64,000 nt of DNA from NCBI GenBank assembly GCA_947652605.1, contig OX393582.1, positions 10,192,544-10,256,543 on the forward strand, given 5' to 3'. Both the position numbers and the translations under genes were made by a program. The notes beneath the pieces were generated by a model, which did not search any database, was not told where the DNA came from, and saw nothing but the letters and a program-made list of their open reading frames with translations. Positions 11,003 to 23,158 of this stretch are shown piece by piece; within the stretch, counting starts at the first letter, position 1; the number at the start of each line of letters is the position of its first letter. This stretch comes from Elmis aenea. Lineage: Eukaryota; Arthropoda; Insecta; Coleoptera; Elmidae.

Positions 11003-11081
11003 TATAATGGCTTTGAGACTGTTCTCTTCGTCGGTAGACATCTTATTTATTTATTTACAATCAGGTAAGAGACATCGGAAT

Positions 11082-12264
11082 CAGGGACTGAGAACGGAAC
11101 GAAAACGAAAACGTTAAACGAAATTAACCGAAATTTTTTTAAGAACGAAAACGAAACTGAAAACGAAATTATTATTTTTCGTTCAAGAACGAAAACGAAA
11201 TAAATATTTTCCAAAACCGGTTTTAACCGGTTTTGTCGCTATTTAAATTTTATTTGTTAAACACAAACGCGAATTTACCTTCTGTGCTGGGGAGACTCCA
11301 CGAGGCAGTAAAAAATCTCACTTGAAATAAGTGAGCTTCACTTTTTTCCATATATTTACGTGAATATGTATTAACAACTTTATTGTTTATACTTGCAATT
11401 TCGTGTAACACAATTAACGGTACAGATATTCTCTATTTCTGTTTGTTTTTTAGATCATTAATATAGAATATACACTTGATTGGATATATATTATCAATGT
11501 GTATGTTTTATTTGCGTTTAGACATAATAATAGTACAATTTATTCTTACTTCGAAAAGGACCAATGTAAAAGAAGATTTATTGGAAGATGTGTTGCTAGT
11601 AAGATTTAACGGAATGTGAAAATGTATATTGTATGGTATGTACAAACTATAAAGTTAAAGTATTTTTCAACTTAATATAAGTTTTTTTAAATATCTTTTT
11701 TATTTATTACATTTAGTAAATTATCCACTTGAATTAATTCTTTTGTCTTTTTAAATAATTACAGCAGGATCTTATTTAATTTAAATGCATAGATTTTTAG
11801 TACTAAAACAAATTTAATACAGCACTTGCTCTATTTTCATATTTTTAGATAAAGATCGTGTGTCTAATTTAACCTAACCACGTTGTGTTTTTGCACCTTC
11901 CGGGTGTTAAACGTAATAAAATGGTTAAATGTTATTGTGTTTAACAATTTGGTAAATTTAATATGGCAATGGTGCGCCAGTCTAAAATATGCTGTCCGTG
12001 AGCATCAAACCCCATCGTCATCGTTTATATTTTAGATGAGACGCAAATATTGTTATCGTGTTTATAGAGGGTTGTAGTGACTAGAAAAAAAATTGATTTT
12101 TTGACGACAAAAAAAAAATTGTAAAACCCGTTTTAACCGTTATTATTTCGGTTCACGAAAACGAAAAAAGAATTTTTTCGGTTAGAACGAAAAGAACGAA
12201 AACGATATATTTCGTTTTCGTTCCGAACAGAAACGAACGGAATTTTTTTCGTTTTTAGTCCCTG
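11082..12264. mobile_element. hAT-type element with GAACGAAAACG subterminal arrays
   Basis: The left end is CAGGGACTGAGAACGG and the right end CGTTTTTAGTCCCTG, flanked by an 8-bp duplication with one mismatch: atcggaat (11074-11081) and atcagaat (12265-12272). Both ends carry clustered copies of GAACGAAAACGAAA-like words (about 11094-11205 and 12165-12255) and the palindromic AACCGGTTTTAACCGGTT region. The 1183-bp interior has no transposase frame, so it is non-autonomous. Confidence 0.85.
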
Positions 12265-12272
12265 ATCAGAAT

Positions 12273-13209
12273 AACATTTTGGTAATCTTACATTAGTCAA
12301 ATATTAGTTCATATTTGAAACAGTGTTGGGTGTATTCAGGTTTAATTAAGAAACCTTTACTTTCATTTAGCTCTAGACAAAAATAAAACACGATTGTGTT
12401 AATTGACATCATCTTTTTAAGTGAAGGAGTAAAATTAAATCAGAATTTATTAGCTCAATACTCAGCTTTATATCTAAATGAAATTTTTACGACGTTGGCT
12501 CCGTCTGAGCTTACAATAAATTTCATAGTTTTTATTACGAAGATTGAATCGGAAACGTAGAAAATTAATTTATGTAGTTAAACACAGAAATGAACCTGCG
12601 GCAAGTTAAGTTAACTAAAAATTCAATTACATTTTTTATCAGGGCTAGGCTATTTGATCTGTTTGGTTTAATTTGAATTGTATACAAAACTTTACAGTCT
12701 CAGTTTAAAGGCAACAAGAAAAAGGTCGAACAAAGCGATAATTTACCACGGGTTTGTTTTTCCGTGTAACAACAACAGCAGGATCGTTAGCGACATTAGT
12801 TGTTACATTCAGCGCGTGTAGAGTGAGGAAATGTAAACATTCCGTGGGTAAAGGGGTGTGTGCAGCAAAGTGAGTGTTTAAAAAACGTGAGCGTGTTTAT
12901 TTTGGAACATGTCGTTTTGACTTAGTCTCGTGTAATGAATGAACTGTCTTGTGGTTTTTAATGTCATCGCTTAAAACATTAATTTTAATTGCGGGACGCA
13001 CCAGTAAATACGCGCAAGGAAGGCTGCAGCTGTTGATGTATCGATCCATACTTTTTTTTACGGTGTCGAAATATTTGACCGTTACTTGCAGGGACGAATT
13101 AACCCAGTTGGGGGGACCTGGCGGTAAAATTTACGAGTTTCCCCAAATTTGTCCCGACCGAGAAAAATAAATTGTTTAAAAACATATTTTATAACTTTAT
13201 TCTAGGTAT
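12273..13209. other. unique DNA, mixed composition
   Basis: The 12720-12960 part is less AT-rich than its surroundings. A 73-codon open frame at 12949-13170 (+) shows no domain. No repeat ends are seen. Confidence 0.5.
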
Positions 13210-13217
13210 ACTAGACG

Positions 13218-14416
13218 CAGCGTTTCTCAACCTTTTTTGTCCCGCGGACCGGTAAAATTTGTGAAAAAATTTCGAGGACCGGTTGTTTTTTTTAACAAAA
13301 AAAATTACTTGATATTAAAGAACTATTTTATAAGTTAATTGTAATATTTTTATTATCATTTACCTACTTACAATAATATTTAAATGTAAAGATGAGTAGG
13401 TAATTATTGTAATTATTATACAGTGTTTCTTAAGTATTGCAAAAAAAAATTGGGAGGTGATTCCTTATCGAAACTAAGGGGTTGCTGTTATCTAAAAAAT
13501 TTTCCTTAGACGTCTCCTTTAGGAGTTACACCCCCCTAAAGGGGAGCGGTAAAATTATGTTTTTATTTTATTTCCCAATTTTAAATAAATGTATGAGGAT
13601 GATATTTGGTAGATGTTTTATACTTATTTAAAGGTTTCCTATAGTAAAATTTTCAATTATCTCCCACCTTCACAGGGGGCTGAAATGTGCGACCCCTGTT
13701 GTTTTTTTTATTAGAACTTTTTGGTAAGTTAAAATTTCGCAATTAAAAAACACTTTTTTTTGAATACAGAGTTATTTAGAAACTTTTTTTATTATTTTAT
13801 TCTCGTAAAACCTACAATTTTTGAGTAAAAAATAAAATAAATAAACGTCAAAATAAATAACATCTGTCAGTTCTATCCAATATGAACATAAACAAACTGT
13901 GGTAACCACCAAAATGAATCGTTTTACCTATATTGGAATATTTAGTTATGCGTGTTTACTTATTTTATTTTTCACTCAAAAACGGTAGGTTTTACAAGAA
14001 AAACTAATAATTAAAAAAAGGTTCTAAAGAAGAAATCAAGCTTTTAAAACAAATTTTTTAAATTGCAAAATTATAATCCACGAAAAAAAAAGACAAAATC
14101 ATTGGATATACGAACACACCACTGCGAGACATTTTATCGTGTTACTAATTTCACGTACCTATGTTTGATAAAATTCATTTGTCAGGAATGGAGCACACTC
14201 CTTTCCTGAACATTATGCATTACAGGAATTTGTCTTCAGTGCCGTGTTATCATAAATTATTTAAATTTAAAATTAGTTTAAAATATTTTAATTTCGTAAT
14301 TTTATAAATTAAAATTTAATTTTTTTTAACGTGTACAGGTAAAAATTCTCCGCGGACGGGTAAAATTTCTCCGCGGACCGGTGCCGGTCCGCCGGACCGG
14401 CGGTTGAGAATCGCTA
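13218..14416. mobile_element. hAT-type element with nested palindromic insertion
   Basis: The terminal repeats are CAGCGTTTCTCAACC at the left and GGTTGAGAATCGCTA at the right, typical of hAT elements. They are flanked by actagacg (13210-13217) and actagagt (14417-14424), an 8-bp duplication with two mismatches. Subterminal words 'gcggaccgg(t)' recur on both sides. The interior is mostly the inserted element at 13421-14088; no transposase is recognisable. Confidence 0.85.
13421..14088. mobile_element. palindromic CAGGGTGTTTC element, copy 2 (nested, 3' truncated)
   Basis: It begins CAGTGTTTCTTAAGTATTGC after TA and follows copy 1 (9988-11002) through the left arm, for example 'ccttagacgtctcctttaggag' at about 13502-13523, and then into the inverted arm. 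It stops at about 14088 without the expected CACCC end, so the right arm is truncated. The exact right boundary is uncertain. Confidence 0.75.
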
Positions 14417-14427
14417 ACTAGAGTGTC

Positions 14428-15749
14428 CAGTGTCCCAGAACATTTCCAGCATGGGGATCTTGCTTATTATAAGAGATACAGGATCACTTAAGCAAGATGA
14501 ATTATTTCTAAGTATGAGAGGAGATATAATCAAATTTTAAAAGTAAAAAATTTCTCGTACTTCAGGTGTTATTGCAAAAAATATAAAAATGTTGATTTTT
14601 TTCTCTCATAACTTTTTTGTTTTATTCATTAGATCAGTTTTATTAGTACTTTCTTTTTCATGTAGAGTAAAGTGCCCTAATTTTGCAAAAAAAATTATAA
14701 GGCATTAGTAATGAATACGCAACACATAACTCGAATTCTGGTACGATATTACGGTAGATATATCTTATATAGCTATTTTTTTAAATGTTACTACTATTCC
14801 ATATTAAGCTCCCAGGGAACCTAATATGGAATACTAGGGGTTCTTAATATGGAATATAGAATTATATAGGAAATATACATTAAAATAAACAACTGCTCAT
14901 AGATTAATCTTTTATTTCTTTCTGATTTGCATTATTACTTAAACCAAACCAAAACTCTGTTATTTATGTAAATTAAATTATAATTCAAGTGTCATTCGAA
15001 CTAAATGTTGATAATTTATTTATTTTTTACAGATAGGACAATAGAATTGTTTTTTGGGTATTTTGCACATTTTTCGTCTGCCCATTTCTGACACTTGACA
15101 CTGAACCCATATTGCTGCACTTAGTGACCATAATCATATTCATTATAAGGCACCTCTATGTATTCCATATTAGGCATCAATGTGACATTTCAAAAATCGG
15201 TATATGTAAAACATGAAATGAACCCAATCAAAATTTTCGTCTATTTAATTGAAATGTAAAGGCTCATGCTAAATAAACATGCAATAAAATATTTTATATC
15301 ATTTACCCTAGCGTATAATATTTTGCACTGAAAGATTTAGCCTAAAAACTCAATAGCACGTCAAAAATAAATTTGAATCTGTTATGTAATTAACTGAATA
15401 TTTTTTAACTATTTTACATTTGGGAATGTGTGATCAATGTACAAATAGGTACATATACTTTTTAACAGATATCGCTTATTCATTGTCACAAAACTGATGT
15501 ATTCCATAATAGGTAACTGTTCCATATTAGGGCACTTCACTCTGCTATTAAAAAGCTGTAAGGTGTGTAACGATAGAATTGATATTTTCGGCGACAGAGT
15601 CTTATAAATACAGAAGTGTAAAAATATCAAGTACGTGTTGATATCTGCTAAACATTTGATTTAGAAAAAAGTTTTACTTGAATTTTTTTCCTAGAAAAAG
15701 GTCCTCTATCGCCACTTAAAATATTTGCGTTAATAACGGGGACACCCTG
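14428..15749. mobile_element. CAGGGTGTCCC-type element, interrupted
   Basis: The right end reads GGGGACACCCTG followed by TA, and the left end is a decayed CAGTGTCCCAGAAC. The pairing of these termini is inferred, because the arms are weakly alike and the middle is occupied by the MITE at 14664-15543. No coding sequence is seen. Confidence 0.4.
14664..15543. mobile_element. MITE with ATTCCATATTA subterminal sites
   Basis: The inverted ends are AGAGTAAAGTGCCCTAAT and ATTAGGGCACTTCACTCT (one mismatch over 18). The 11-mer ATTCCATATTA or its complement occurs near 14804, 14823, 14849, 15160, 15500 and 15519, clustered toward the ends. This resembles transposase-binding arrays of pogo-like or CENP-B-related elements. 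A minus-strand 73-codon frame at 15409-15630 has no domain. Confidence 0.75.
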
Positions 15750-15751
15750 TA

Positions 15752-16941
15752 TAAAAGTTCGGTTGTAAAGTTTTTTTCATGAACTACAAAAACAATACTA
15801 ACGACTTGTTTGTATTTCGTCAGATGTCTGGATACGTTTCTCAGTGAAAAAAATGTTCTAAGTTTAAATGTAGCTGACGGCAACCAAAACGATTATTCAT
15901 CGGCCGTCAGGGTTAAAATCTGAAAATATTCTTTAACACTCGTTTACCGAGATAGAAATTTCGCCCCTAGGGTTAAAATATACCGAACTTTCCAGAAGTT
16001 TAATGTTTATAATACGTCCACCATTCCAATGTTTTCCTCACAAAACTGTTTAGAATTTCCGCAAGATATAAACAGAAAAACTTGAGAAGTGAACTCACCG
16101 CGGAATGGATTCCAGCACGGCTCGAATTATTGGCGAATAAAACCCGCGCATTTCGGTTAAAGGTGTAAAAAAGTTATTAACGGTTCGGGTCGAGTCGTAA
16201 AACAGCGAAGTCCGTGGGGTTGGCGGAGACGGCTGTCGTGAACAGCTGAACCCGGATTTATTCTTGGCAGGAACGAGCGAGTCGCCAAATAAACACTTAT
16301 CTGAGGAGCCATGGAGCGCTGAAGCGCAAACCAGATAAGTTCACCACCATATTCATAACTGGATAACTCGGTCGAGCAGTCACCAAACAAATATACTCCA
16401 GTATATCACCTGCGTGCGCTCTACACGAGAATCCGCGTCGGGTTTTTAATTTAAAATTCGTTCAAACGCCCAAACAAATCTTGAATAAAACTACCATATA
16501 TTTTCGCGTGTCGGTAAATCTACTTTCTTTTGCAATCGGTTTGTCCCTTTATCCCGCTGTTTTCATTGTTCCAACCCCTCGAATGCCCCAAGCAACGTTA
16601 AAGCGAAGGGTGTTCGACGGTTTACTTACAACGAGCACGGTCTCATCACGGCCGACGTGGTGTTTTCACCCACTATTAATTCAATACAGGACTCGTAGTT
16701 GTCAAATCAATATCTCTTTGTAAGCATCGATAGCTGGTGTGTGTAGTCGTTTACGAGTGACAAATTGCTCTGGCTTTCAACGACCACGAGGCGCCACGCA
16801 CTTGAAAACTACGACGCGCTATTTCTGTCCACACCACGTGTGTTTTATACGACCCTGCTATTTTCCGTTTACACTAAACCAAGAGATAACTTTCACACTT
16901 TGGTTTCACAAACAACAGCCAAATATTGCGACACAGTAGAT
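15752..16941. other. unique DNA, CpG-richer block at 16080-16900
   Basis: From about 16080 to 16900 GC and CpG content rise clearly above the surroundings and mobile-element ends are absent. Overlapping open frames of 60-80 codons exist on both strands (16157-16390 minus, 16481-16723 plus, 16739-16965 plus), none with a recognisable domain. This may be a regulatory block or an untranslated exon of a host gene; the sequence alone does not decide. Confidence 0.35.
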
Positions 16942-17395
16942 CAGTGGCGGTTCAAGGGGGTGTAAAAGCTGGCCACAGCCAGGGGCTCCAAGATCGTGGA
17001 AAAAACTAATTACATAACTCATGTAATTTATTTAAGGTAAAATTACCACAAACAACTTTAATTCAAAACTGTTTTTTGTAAAGTTGTCACAAGATGATTT
17101 ATTGATCCGTTGCGTTACTTTTTGTACACACTGTACATCTTTATTATAAATTCTTTGAATATATGTTATATCGTGTACGACTTCCAATGCCGTCAAAGTA
17201 TAGACAAAGGACACCGCCTAAATATGAAGTTGTTGTTGCAAGAAGTTCCATTATTGGTAAATATTTTTTAATTAAATTTAGAAATCCAAGTGGATTTATT
17301 TATTTCAAGCAGTAATGAAAAAATACCTCTGTGCGTTCCACTCTATTCAGCGGGCCCTAGGCACGTGCCTAATTTGTCTAGTGGTGCCCTGGATG
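16942..17395. mobile_element. two hAT-like termini, element boundaries unclear
   Basis: CAGTGGCGGTTCAAGGGGG at 16942 and CAGCGGGCCCTAGGCACG at 17348 both resemble hAT left ends; the second shares the GGCCCTAGGC word with the sequence at about 56110-56130. I could not match either to a right end or a target duplication, so they are probably partial, deleted copies. Confidence 0.4.
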
Positions 17396-17399
17396 AACA

Positions 17400-19300
17400 T
17401 TAAATTTTTACATAAAAATAGAAGAGAAAACGAGGAAAGGTAAAATACAGAATAAGGTATTAGAAAAAAATTAAACATGATATCAGTTGGATCAATAATA
17501 CAAGAAAGACAACTGCGATGGTAAGAACACAAACAAACAAAAGAATGTCAGAAGAAACACCAACAAGCAAAGTATAAGCAACAAAAGCAACAGGAAAAAA
17601 AAAGAAAAAGCAGACTAAGAAAATGGAAGTAGTAGACGAAAGATAAATATCATGCAAAACAAGAAAAATGCAGCCCAAAATAAAAAGACGTGGCGAAAGG
17701 TTGTACAAGAAATTAAAGCTAGACTCAAATGGTTTTACACTTCACGGAAGAAAATCAAGGATTAAGTAAGGAAAAAAAGTGTCTTAGAAAAACGGCAACA
17801 CGGAAATGACCTGTGATGTGTTCTCATTTTACCTGTAATTAGCAAGGAAGCAAAACTCATGGAAAAGCAAAATACATTATAGCAGAGTTCAGTCTGTTTA
17901 ATTTGGAACAATCAAAATTAAATAAATTCAAGAGTGTGTTCTGGTTTTCTTTATATATTTTTAAAGACACTTTAGATGTAGCATTGTAGTTTGGAATCAT
18001 TTTATTTTATAAGGCAATTAGTGAATATAAGTTCCAAAACAAAATAGCAAGAAACATGTTTAATATAAGAGGTATATTTTGAATAAAATAAACGAGATTT
18101 TGGAATACTTTGTACCATGAACAAAAACATACTAGAGTCAGCTGGTTGAAATATACGACAATACTTCTGCAACATTTTCTTGGAACTGGAAATCGTGATT
18201 GTTATAAACCTTCATTGTAAAAGTCTCCTCTGTTCGCATTCTACAAAACAACGGACGTTATTAGTTTCTCGTGTCACAAAGACTTTGTAGGTTAAAAAAA
18301 CATTACTTGTAAAAACAAGAGTCTTTAGAATACCGCATTCAATACTTTGTAAAGTATTTTAACTGTATTTACGATGTTAATTAATGTAGTCAGTAAGTAA
18401 GTGCAAGTATTTAGAGCAAGTTTGTAGAAACAAAATTTTTTATGTTTGCTTATGCTTTGAGTTAATTACTTAACTTAGGACTTTTAATTTATATTTACAC
18501 CATTTACCGATTACCTAAGCATTTAAAAATTGTTGCTATTTCAGCACGTTAGTTGCCAGAAAATACTTTTGTGTATAATTAACTATCAACAGTATTCCAA
18601 GATTAATAAGGGATTTTAAGAAATCAGTCTGAGAGGTTTTTAACCAAATTTCCCCCAAATTAAGAAACACCGCCTGAACTTCAGAAACAGCTCGTTTAAG
18701 TACTTTAAATTTCTACTTAAATTTAAGTTTATGAAGTCTGTTTCATTACAATGCACTGATAATTAAATGGCCGTTTCTTGATTAGTAATGCGTTTGGAGT
18801 TTCGACAAATTTAATGTTACTGGGAATATATAAAATTCGATGGGCTATCGATACTGTATTGGAATTTTTAATGAATTTGCGGCAATCAAACATCAAAAAC
18901 AGCTGCATATTTGAGTTACATATTAAACACTTGTCAGTGTATTTTCAAGTAATCATATTTAGACAAATTTTGAGATGGTTAAATACACTTTCTGTAGGTA
19001 GGTACATGAAAGAATAAACAAATAGTTTCAGGACAATAAAATATTAAACAAAATGAGTAAAGACGTGATTAACCAATAGACAAAAAAGACAAATGACTAA
19101 GGCCTGTAATTTCTTAAGAGGGACCTGATTTGACCCTGAAAAAAATTGCTTTATGTATTTTTATAAATAAGTTAGGAAATCAAGAAAAATCGTATTTGAC
19201 CAATCACTTATCAAGCTACACATGAAAATAAAATCAAAAAACAACTAACTAATATTCGAATGACAGTATCAGTTGTTTGCGGTATCATTTATTATAATTT
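17400..19300. other. AT-rich DNA, nothing recognised
   Basis: A purine-rich stretch lies at about 17400-17760. A 79-codon plus-strand open frame (18778-19017) has no domain. No repeat ends were found. Confidence 0.5.
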
Positions 19301-19302
19301 TA

Positions 19303-20752
19303 TGGTATGGCTAACAAGGCTGTTCCGTAAAGCATGGACAGCAAATAAGATACCCGAAGACTGGGAGAAAAATGTAATTATACCGCTATACAAAAAAGGA
19401 AACAAAAGTAAATGCGAAAACTATAGAGCGATATGCCTAGCCTCAACCTTGTATAAAATGTACACTAAAATACTTGAGAGGAAACTAAGAAATGAAGTGG
19501 AGAAGAAAATGGAAGTAGAGCAGGCAGCCTTTATGAAAAAAAAACAAACGAAAGATCACATAAGTGTAATTAGAAAACTAACTGAAAGAGCAAACGAACA
19601 ACGGAAAAAACTATATTTAGCTATATTTAGACCTGAAAGCAGCATTCGACACAGAACCAAGAGGAAGATTGTGGAACTGCTTAGAAGAACTGAAGGTCAC
19701 GGAAAAACTCACCAAGGCAATAAAAAGTGTATACAGAAAAGTTATAGCGGAAGTACGAATAAAAGGCAAAAGCTCCAGAAAATTTACACTACAAAGAGGA
19801 ATCAAACAGGGTGATAGCCTAAGCCCCCTATTATTCAATATTTATATGGACAAAATACTGAAGACCTGTAAAAAAAAATACGCCCAAAGTAACAGTCGGA
19901 TTCAAAGATCTTTGGCCCATCCAGATACAGTGCCTATTATATGCAGACGATATAATAATAGTGGGGGAAAACAGAGAAAACATACAAAAATCCTTGAACC
20001 AGTGGAACGAAACGATACAACAAATGGGAATGGAAATAAACACAGGGAAAACAAAAATAATGAAAATAAACGATGATGACCAGCAAAACATCAAATGCGG
20101 AGACGACGTACTGGAGCAAGTCTCGACAATAGAGTACTTAGGAACGAAAATTAGCGAAGATGGGAAAATTGACGCAGAAATCCTAAACAGAACCAGAAAA
20201 AGCACGAGAATTTACTATCAACTAAACAAAACTATCCTTGGGAAAAAAGAAATTAGTGCACAAACAAAAATCAGAATATACAACACGGTCGTAATTCCAA
20301 CTATGCTGTATGGTAGTGAAACATGGCCACTAACATCTAAACATGAGAAAAGAATAACGGCAGCAGAAATGAGATTCTTAAGAAAAATAGCGGGAAAAAC
20401 AAAAAGAGATAAGTGCAAAAATAAAGACATCCAGAATAACCTACAACAAAAACAAATAACCCAAAATATCGAAGAAAAACAATTAAAATGGTACGGACAC
20501 GTGCAGAGGATGCCGCCAGAATCTATGACAAAAAAAATAACAGAAAGTAGGAGGTATGGGAAAAGGCGGGTAGGAAGGCCAACATCTAACATGGAAAACA
20601 GGATAGAACAAATAGCCCGTGAAAGAGGGAAAACAGTTGGGGAGTTGAGAGCGATGACGACAGACAAAAAGATCTGGAAAAGCTAGGTGGAGAACCACCA
20701 AAAGCCGACGCCGTGAGGCATAAGGTTTAGTAAAAGAAGAAGAAGAAGAAGG
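19303..20752 (+). pseudogene. non-LTR reverse transcriptase, frameshifted 5'-truncated copy
   Basis: Three overlapping frames encode consecutive parts of one retrotransposon polymerase. The first (from 19303) has IPEDWEKNVIIPLYKKGNKS and ENYRAICL, the reverse-transcriptase entry motifs. The second (to about 19900) carries LQRGIKQGDSLSPLLFNIYM. The third has the catalytic YADD at 19940-19951, then EYLGTKISEDGKID, LYGSETWPLTSKHEKR, AAEMRFLRKIAGKTK, WYGHVQRMPPES and RRVGRPTSNMENRIEQIAR, ending at 20686. Frameshifts occur near 19620 and 19900. The 3' end is an (AAG)n-like tail at about 20731-20752. No endonuclease domain remains, so it is dead and truncated. The clade is not assigned. Confidence 0.9.
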
Positions 20753-20754
20753 TA

Positions 20755-21005
20755 TTGTTCTGTAATATTTTTATAAAAACTATTGGTAAATAGAGGAATT
20801 TCAATTTTATCTCCAACGGTTTCATGACCAACGCGATCGCAAAAACAACCTTTGTTTTTAAATGTTTCAGTTTTTTCCCTATTTTTCTTTTGTAAATCGT
20901 CAAAGGCACGTATTACTGCAAAATATTTATTTTTGATGTTCTTGATGCAATAAACACAACCTTGATAAGATTCTAGCGAAAACAAATCGTAACCCCTCCT
21001 TGTAA
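20755..21005. mobile_element. family B foldback, half copy
   Basis: Matches the right half of family B: 'ggtttcatgaccaacgcgat' at about 20819-20838, 'aggcacgtatta', and the terminal 'aaatcgtaacccctccttgt'. It directly abuts the (AAG)n tail of the non-LTR copy, as if that element had inserted into a B element and the left half was then lost. Confidence 0.75.
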
Positions 21006-22183
21006 GTAATTTAATAACGATGATCTACAAAATTTGTCGAAGTGTAGGACCTTTTCCCTTGATCTACGATAATTTTAATGATATAAAAAAGCGAATAAGT
21101 ATAGAAGACAAAGAAAACTGTAGAATAAATGCTCTTAAACAGTACAAAATGGTGTTGTAGCTGATGTGAATAGAATAGTCGCTTATGTTGTTTAATCATC
21201 TAGGTGTCAGTTTAAACATATATCGACATCCGCCGGTACACAAACCTCACACTGAATATGATTTAAATTACATTCTGTTTGTGTCACTTCATATTTTATT
21301 AGTGATTTATGTCCGATCCGAACGCATTTCTTTCCATATGTAGTCTGCTGTCAAAACATATAAAACAGATTACGGAACTTTCTTTTTTATTTCAATTGAG
21401 TTTCCAAGATAGAATGACGTCGAGTTTGTTGATTGTTTCGTGTCGCATTATAAACGAGCGATATATTTTATATTTCTACATCACGAGTGCTTAGTTTCCT
21501 CTTAGCAATAGTTTACGGACAAATTACGAAGTTTCGGAAAAGTTGCTCGAAGCTGCTGCAGTTCACAGGCGGTCCCGGAGTTATTGTTATCTATTTGCTA
21601 ATACCGAGAGCATTAATTTGACGGCTCCCATTGAAATTCAAATTGTACTTCGAAATAATTATTTAAAAGTGAATAGTGCTCTCTGGTATTAATCAAATTG
21701 TCGCAATTTATTCTCCCCCATCGGGATCTATTTAGGATTATTATGCACTGATGCAAATTTTTGTAACTAATAAGGTTCGGCCACGTGACCTGAATGGTTG
21801 TGCAATTTAACGGCCCATTTTGCCCATTATGTGGGGTAAGAATTGAAAGGCAGTTAGTCATAGGTACGTCGACGATTATCGAATACGACATTATCATTTA
21901 TAAATCCAAATTAATGTACCTACATTTACATATTGATAAGCAACCTAATGCATGGACATAATCCTGACAAATAGCTGATTTTACAGTGTTTTCAAACATA
22001 TGATAATAAAATGTTTTTTTAATACCGATGCAAAATATGCACTTCAAATTATTATTTCGGTATTTATCTCTAGGGATAAAATTTTAATTTCTCAGTAAAT
22101 AAATATTTTTATTGGTACAAAGCAGGTAGGCAAAATTTGATTTTTATTAAAAAACTCAAAAATGTTTGATTTAAATCAAGGTA
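21006..22183. other. unique DNA, nothing recognised
   Basis: Includes a CpG-richer portion at about 21500-21900 and a 94-codon minus-strand open frame (21613-21897) with no recognisable domain. No repeat termini are seen. Confidence 0.45.
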
Positions 22184-22680
22184 AATGTGGGTATAATTGA
22201 CACCGATGTAGTAGTTGACATGCTAGTTTTTAAATCATCATAAAGACAGTTCGGTTGTTGTTACATCCACACACTCAGTGCCATCTGGTAATTTTGTATC
22301 TTACTTTTGTTTGTTTATATCCTGACAACACTGGGACGTGTAATTTTGACATGACATAATCCTTCATGTAAAAAGTTGTGAGCATTCACATATATTAAAT
22401 TTTTCTATTCGATTTAAAGGAGATAAGTAAAGTTGTTGAAGTGATTTTTATTTTCTTGAACACATTAATATAGATAATTGTGTTGTTATATGTTGTTACT
22501 GGTTATCATTTAGTATTTTAAACTTGCAAGTATTAGTGTAGCGGTTATTTCTGATCATGTTTTTAGTATGTCAACTACTTGTGATCATATCTCTTATGTT
22601 TACCAGTAGTTGACATGACTGTCAATTATTGGTGCGTTTAAACTCTTGCTTGGAAAAAAATTTTAACCTAAGTGGATATG

Positions 22681-22836
22681 CCTCCCATCAAAGGTAAAAT
22701 GTTAGCATATCCTGAAGAAGATATAAAAAATATTCTAGAGGATGTTCGACTTGGAATGCCTGTAGCTACTGCAGCTAAAATACATAGTGCCCAGAATTAC
22801 TCTGCTTTACAAAGAAAAAGGAAAAAGGCCTATTGA
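22681..22836 (+). pseudogene. transposase N-terminal pipsqueak-type HTH fragment
   Basis: The frame begins MPPIKGKMLAYPEEDIKNIL and continues DVRLGMPVATAAK, the pattern of a pipsqueak-type helix-turn-helix (an acidic helix, then L-G-x-x-x-x-x-A-A) that binds DNA in pogo and jerky-like transposases. A frameshift follows at about residue 37, and the expected 'P-R-x-T-L' recognition helix is disrupted. The same segment in copy 2 stays open for longer. The start codon is shared by both copies. Confidence 0.75.
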
Positions 22837-22899
22837 AAGAAAAATGGTGCCAAAAACAATGCTTGCTAGACGTAATAGATTGCAGGTACAGTCGGGTTC

Positions 22900-23158
22900 C
22901 TCGACGATGGACACAAGTTTTGAGTTAACAAATCTCGATGAATGATACCATGATTTTTATGAAGACTCACAAAATATTAATAAAGACAGAGATACATCCA
23001 CTATGAATAATTTTGTAATTATGAAAATTTTCACAAAAACAACTGTTCAATATTTTGTTGGTAAAATAATTAATATCATTTCGAAACTACCCACTTCTCA
23101 AACAGATAGAGGAAACGATTGTTATTTGAATACAATTTTCAGCAGTTCAAATGTTTAG
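22900..23158 (+). pseudogene. transposase C-terminal tail fragment
   Basis: The frame reads STMDTSFELTNLDE, a stop, YHDFYEDSQNINKDRE and then NNFVIMKIFTKTTVQYFVGK. An acidic linker followed by a 'VKF-TKKT-KYFVG'-like block resembles C-terminal tails I recall from insect DDE-transposase-derived proteins. The same tail occurs in copy 2. The catalytic domain expected between this tail and the HTH is absent. The family assignment is an inference from the motif. Confidence 0.5.

Noticed and set aside
11061..11070. Third recursive splice site (CAG|GTAAGA)
   Set aside because: The upstream tract is a TTTA repeat with weak pyrimidine content and shares no context with the other two sites.
16157..16390. 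Coding exon in the CpG-rich block
   Set aside because: Several overlapping frames on both strands are equally open, none with a domain or both splice sites, which suggests stop-poor composition and not coding.
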